Shown one piece after another: positions 61,556-64,000 of a stretch of 64,000 nt of DNA. Below the pieces are notes generated by a model. The model saw nothing but the letters and a program-made list of their open reading frames with translations, ran no database searches and had not been told where the DNA came from. Numbering within the stretch: the first letter of the stretch is position 1; every line of letters begins with the position of its first letter. The stretch is from CAZLBC01 sp964557575. Its GTDB lineage: Bacteria; Planctomycetota; Phycisphaerae; SM23-33. Made by a program: the position numbers and the translations under genes. Where the stretch lies: NCBI GenBank assembly GCA_964557575.1, contig CAZLBC010000005.1, forward strand, positions 53,520 through 117,519, read 5' to 3'.

Positions 61556-61706
61556 ACTCAAACTGACCGATTCGGCCTCACCTATGATAGTGCTACTGGA
61601 TATGCAGCGCCGAAAAGCAAGGACGGTCCCTGAAGGGACAGTCCCTGTTTTTCGGCTTACCTCTTTATGCATCTGCAGTTGCAATCTCTCATCGGTCAGT
61701 TTGAGT
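61556..61706. mobile_element. 151-bp MITE-like element, left copy
   Basis: A perfect 16-bp terminal inverted repeat, ACTCAAACTGACCGAT (61556-61571) and its reverse complement (61691-61706). AATA on both sides may be a target duplication. The interior holds a palindrome-like core GGGACxGTCCCTxxAGGGAC (near 61620-61646). It has no coding capacity. An inverted copy is at 63760-63911. Confidence 0.85.
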
Positions 61707-61821
61707 AATAATTCCGCGCGACGGCGCGGGCCGGCCTATAACCACGGCCACTGCGTGTGAAAATGCCGCTGAATATTTGTAAATTATTTATATATAATGA
61801 TTTGCATTTATATTTGCGGGG

Positions 61822-61837
61822 TGTTCCACGTGGAACA
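61822..61837. promoter_or_regulatory. parS site 1
   Basis: TGTTCCACGTGGAACA, a perfect 16-bp palindrome and an exact match to the chromosomal parS consensus form, 240 bp before parB. Confidence 0.9.
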
Positions 61838-61970
61838 ATACACCTGGCGAAAGCCACAGGCACTTCGGTACAGCGGTGAATTGCGGGAAATGACCCCGTT
61901 ACGGCCTGCACTGAATAATTCTCCATTATTCGGCACAAAAACACTTTTTCTTCTCACCTGCAGCGGTTAC

Positions 61971-61990
61971 CATGTTCCACGTGGAACATG
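61971..61990. promoter_or_regulatory. parS site 2
   Basis: The same 16-bp parS core (61973-61988) inside a 20-bp perfect palindrome, 151 bp after site 1 and 87 bp before parB. Together they should form a ParB loading zone; ParB may also regulate its own gene here. The rest of 61707-62076 is AT-rich and has no gene. Confidence 0.9.
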
Positions 61991-62076
61991 GTTCAATGAT
62001 GCCGTCATGTTCGTTCAGACCGTCTATTTCACGAAGGCCCGGGCGAAATCGCGCGGGCCGGTGAAAGGAACCTCAT

Positions 62077-63045
62077 ATGAATACCGAAAACAATTCAGCA
62101 GAAGAAAAAGGTAAACCGTCAGGATCACAAAAGAAACGTCTCGGCAGGGGTCTGCAGGGATTGCTGAGAGGTTCGGGAGGGTCGCCCGCGACTGCCGCGG
62201 CCGATGCGCAACCGACGGGCGATCCCCTCGCAAGAGAGCTTCCGATCGACCTGATCGACAACAACCCATACCAGCCGAGAAAAGATTTCGACCGGGAAAA
62301 ACTCGAAGAACTGAGCAGATCAATAGAGAGCGAGGGCATCCTGCAACCCTTGATCGTGACCGAGTCAATACGAAAAGAAAGCGATCGGTACACGCTGGTT
62401 GCCGGCCAGCGGCGACTGAAGGCCGCAACCATGGCGGGGCTTCGGGTCGTTCCCTGCATGATCAGGGCGGCCGGCGAAAGGCAGTTGCGGGAATGGGCAC
62501 TCGTCGAGAATATACAACGGGCGGATCTCAATCCCATAGAGAGAGCCGAGGCCTACCGGGAATACATCAACCGGTTTGACGCCACGCAGGAAGAGATCTC
62601 CGCCAAGCTCGGTGTTCCCCGGTCATCGGTCGCCAACTACCTCCGCCTGCTGGAGCTGGCAGAAGAGTGCAGAAAGCTGGTTGCAGAGGGAACACTGAGT
62701 TTCGGACACGCCAAGGTACTCGCGTCCCTGGCGGGTCCGGAGCAGGTCGACAGACAGGTTGCCCTGGCAAAGCGGGCGGTGGGGGAAGAGCTGAGTGTCA
62801 GGGCGCTCGAGACGCTCGTCGCGGAAGGCGCGGAAAAGAAAGGGGAGGCAAAGAAAGACCGCGATGGTCAAAAGAAGAAACCCCCCTACGTGCTGGACAT
62901 GGAAAACCGGTTGACCGAGCTGCTCGGGACCCGTGTCTCCCTGAGGCCGGGAAAGAAAAACAACACCGGAAAGATCGTTATAGAATACTACAGCCTCGAT
63001 GACTTCGACCGGATAGCGGCCGCACTCGGATTGGATCCGGAATAG
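62077..63045 (+). CDS. parB: Chromosome-partitioning protein ParB
   Basis: A 322-residue parS-binding CTPase. A basic N-terminal tail with KKRLGRGLQGLLRGSGG (about 18-34) resembles the ParA-interaction end. The ParB/Srx core includes IDLIDNNPYQPRKDF, the CTP-binding VAGQRRLKAA (the usual G-E-R-R is G-Q-R-R here) and VENIQRADLNPIERAEAY. The helix-turn-helix is TQEEISAKLGVPRSSVANYL, and the C-terminal dimer domain ends the protein. GTGAAAGGAACC precedes the ATG. No parA lies directly upstream or downstream in the window, although parA usually precedes parB. Confidence 0.95.
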   Translation: MNTENNSAEEKGKPSGSQKKRLGRGLQGLLRGSGGSPATAAADAQPTGDPLARELPIDLIDNNPYQPRKDFDREKLEELSRSIESEGILQPLIVTESIRKESDRYTLVAGQRRLKAATMAGLRVVPCMIRAAGERQLREWALVENIQRADLNPIERAEAYREYINRFDATQEEISAKLGVPRSSVANYLRLLELAEECRKLVAEGTLSFGHAKVLASLAGPEQVDRQVALAKRAVGEELSVRALETLVAEGAEKKGEAKKDRDGQKKKPPYVLDMENRLTELLGTRVSLRPGKKNNTGKIVIEYYSLDDFDRIAAALGLDPE

Positions 63046-63083
63046 CCCGGCGACTATCGGCGGGCAGGCGAGGGAGATATGAC

Positions 63084-63467
63084 ATGACCAGAAGCGATTG
63101 TGCGATATGCAGCATAGATCCCTCGGAGATCGTCCTTGAAAAGCGTTTTGCCGCCGCCGCAGAGGCAACGGAAAAGGTCACTCCGGGACACATGATCGTG
63201 TTTCCCTGGCGCCACGTGGCCTCGTGGTTTGATCTGACCACCGAGGAAATCGTGGAAATCAACATGATCCTCCGCGAACTGAAGGATATCTGCGACGGAT
63301 CCCATCAGCCCGACGGGTATAACATCGGGATCGATTGCGGTATCTCTGCCGGTCAACGCAGCCGGCACGCCGTTGTCAACCTGATACCCCGCTATTCACA
63401 AACCGGGGGACGCGAAACGGGGGGAATCAGGGAGATCCTGAAACCGGGGGACGATAATTTGTGCTGA
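63084..63467 (+). CDS. HIT-like protein with a degenerate histidine triad
   Basis: A 127-residue protein with the HIT fold pattern: HMIVFPWRHVASWFDLTTEE (about 36-55), DGYNIGIDCGISAGQ, then RHAVVNLIPRY where the usual triad H-x-H-x-H is H-x-V-x-N. Thus only the first His remains and the nucleophile His is missing. The tail RETGGIREILKP matches the family. GGCGAGGGAGATATGAC precedes the ATG. It lies 38 bp after parB and may be co-transcribed. Nucleotide hydrolysis is unlikely by the standard mechanism. Confidence 0.7.
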   Translation: MTRSDCAICSIDPSEIVLEKRFAAAAEATEKVTPGHMIVFPWRHVASWFDLTTEEIVEINMILRELKDICDGSHQPDGYNIGIDCGISAGQRSRHAVVNLIPRYSQTGGRETGGIREILKPGDDNLC

Positions 63468-63479
63468 TCACGCCGGCAT

Positions 63480-64000
63480 TAATAATTCGTAACCGTTCAC
63501 GGCGGGAAGATCAGACTCGTGCGTTTAACGACAACCTTGATGAACGTATATGCTGCGATTGAATGCGCCGTCAGCACGTGACCGACAAAGCGAGCGGTCG
63601 CCGGGCGGCAGGCCGGCCGCTTGCAGACCGGCGATCCGTGACGAGCCACCATGCTCGAGATGCAGGGCGACGGGTGACACCAGCCGTTTTTTCCGTCTTG
63701 TTTCTCGAAAAAGATGAGCGTTCATGGTTTACCCGTACGTACATGCTTCAAGTAAAGGTACTCAAACTGACCGATGGGAGATTGCAACTGCAGATGAATA
63801 AAGAGGTAAGCCGAAAAACAGGGACTGTCCCTTCAGGGACCGTCCCTGCTTTTCGGCGCTGCATATCCAGCAGCAATATCATAGGTGAGGCCGAATCGGT
63901 CAGTTTGAAGTAAAGGTACTGACACCTTTTTCATTCCTGACCCCTTTTTCAGGACCATCCGCACGTACATGCTGCAGGAAAAGGTACCTGACCCCTTTTT
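63480..64000. mobile_element. Third, decayed relative of the 622-bp element, with nested MITE
   Basis: The block GCGAGCGG.CGCCGGGCGGCAGGCCGG (from about 63590) through ACGAGCCACCATG.. to CAGGGCGACGGGT matches 11236-11320 of the first element. Its right end is present twice: near 63741-63760 (ACATGCTTCAAGTAAAGGTA), interrupted by a MITE, and at 63970-64000 (ACATGCTGCAGGAAAAGGTACC), where it reaches the window end. No gene is visible from 63468 to 64000. Confidence 0.6.
63760..63911. mobile_element. 151-bp MITE-like element, right copy (inverted)
   Basis: A nearly identical reverse complement of 61556-61706: same TIR start at 63760-63775, the same GGGAC core, and a right end ATCGGTCAGTTTGAAGT with one extra A. 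The 13-bp sequence AAGTAAAGGTACT occurs on both edges (63750-63762 and 63908-63920). Confidence 0.85.

Noticed and set aside
61797..62114. 105-residue plus-strand frame across the parS sites
   Set aside because: It runs through both parS palindromes and into parB in another frame; a non-coding reading.

Overview
The window is a GC-rich (roughly two-thirds G+C by eye) chromosomal scaffold from a Gram-negative (diderm) bacterium. It carries outer-membrane genes: a BamA, a Skp-like chaperone, a lipid A cluster with an LpxC-FabZ fusion, and a PilQ secretin. The fused lpxC/fabZ, a DUF1080 protein, a DUF1844 protein and a Gfo/Idh/MocA oxidoreductase beside lpxA suggest the Planctomycetes-Verrucomicrobia-Lentisphaerae superphylum or a related candidate phylum. 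That placement is inference. Two runs of exactly 100 N show it is a scaffold, probably from a metagenome-assembled genome.

Layout. 0-10.4 kb: the end of a membrane glycosyltransferase, alanine racemase, then asd, an ABC ATPase and permease, NAD kinase, YbeY, a GT87-like protein, a TauE/SafE transporter and a uroporphyrinogen-decarboxylase-like enzyme. 10.4-11.5 kb: tandem repeats and a 622-bp element bounded by perfect 25-bp inverted repeats. 11.5-15.1 kb: a PP2C phosphatase fused to a cyclic-nucleotide domain, a DUF1080 protein, and an ECF sigma operon. 15.1-16.2 kb: a decayed relative of the 622-bp element. 16.2-23.3 kb (minus strand): skp, lpxD, lpxC/fabZ, two lpxA-like genes, an oxidoreductase, a DUF1844 gene and trpA. 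23.8-28.2 kb: a plus-strand insert of three related PilX-like surface-protein genes (the third broken) and a small nucleotidyltransferase, separating skp from bamA (28.3-30.6 kb). 30.9-40.0 kb (minus strand): type IV pilus genes running pilin, pilM, pilN, pilO, a PilP-position gene, pilB, pilT, pilC and two minor pseudopilins. 40.6-54.2 kb: surface-glycan genes, comprising two tandem TMTC-like TPR glycosyltransferases, two convergent GT-C proteins, a flippase-like protein, a GT2 enzyme, and an operon of radical SAM/B12, FrhB-like and pyruvyl-transferase proteins. 54.4-59.2 kb (minus strand): the remaining pilus genes (GspH-like pseudopilin, secretin, TPR lipoprotein). 59.4-63.5 kb: another GT-C protein, two perfect parS sites, parB and a HIT-like gene. 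Two inverted copies of a 151-bp MITE-like element lie on either side of parB.

How the genes fit together. The window is mostly about building the cell surface: lipid A, outer-membrane assembly, a type IV pilus, PilX-like pilus-associated proteins, and at least seven polyprenol-sugar-dependent (GT-C) glycosyltransferases with a Dpm1/GtrB-like supplier of lipid-linked sugar. The parS/parB pair suggests the right end lies near the replication origin. The least explained parts are the repeat families, the LpxA-like protein that has lost its histidines, and the PilX-like paralogue island placed between skp and bamA.
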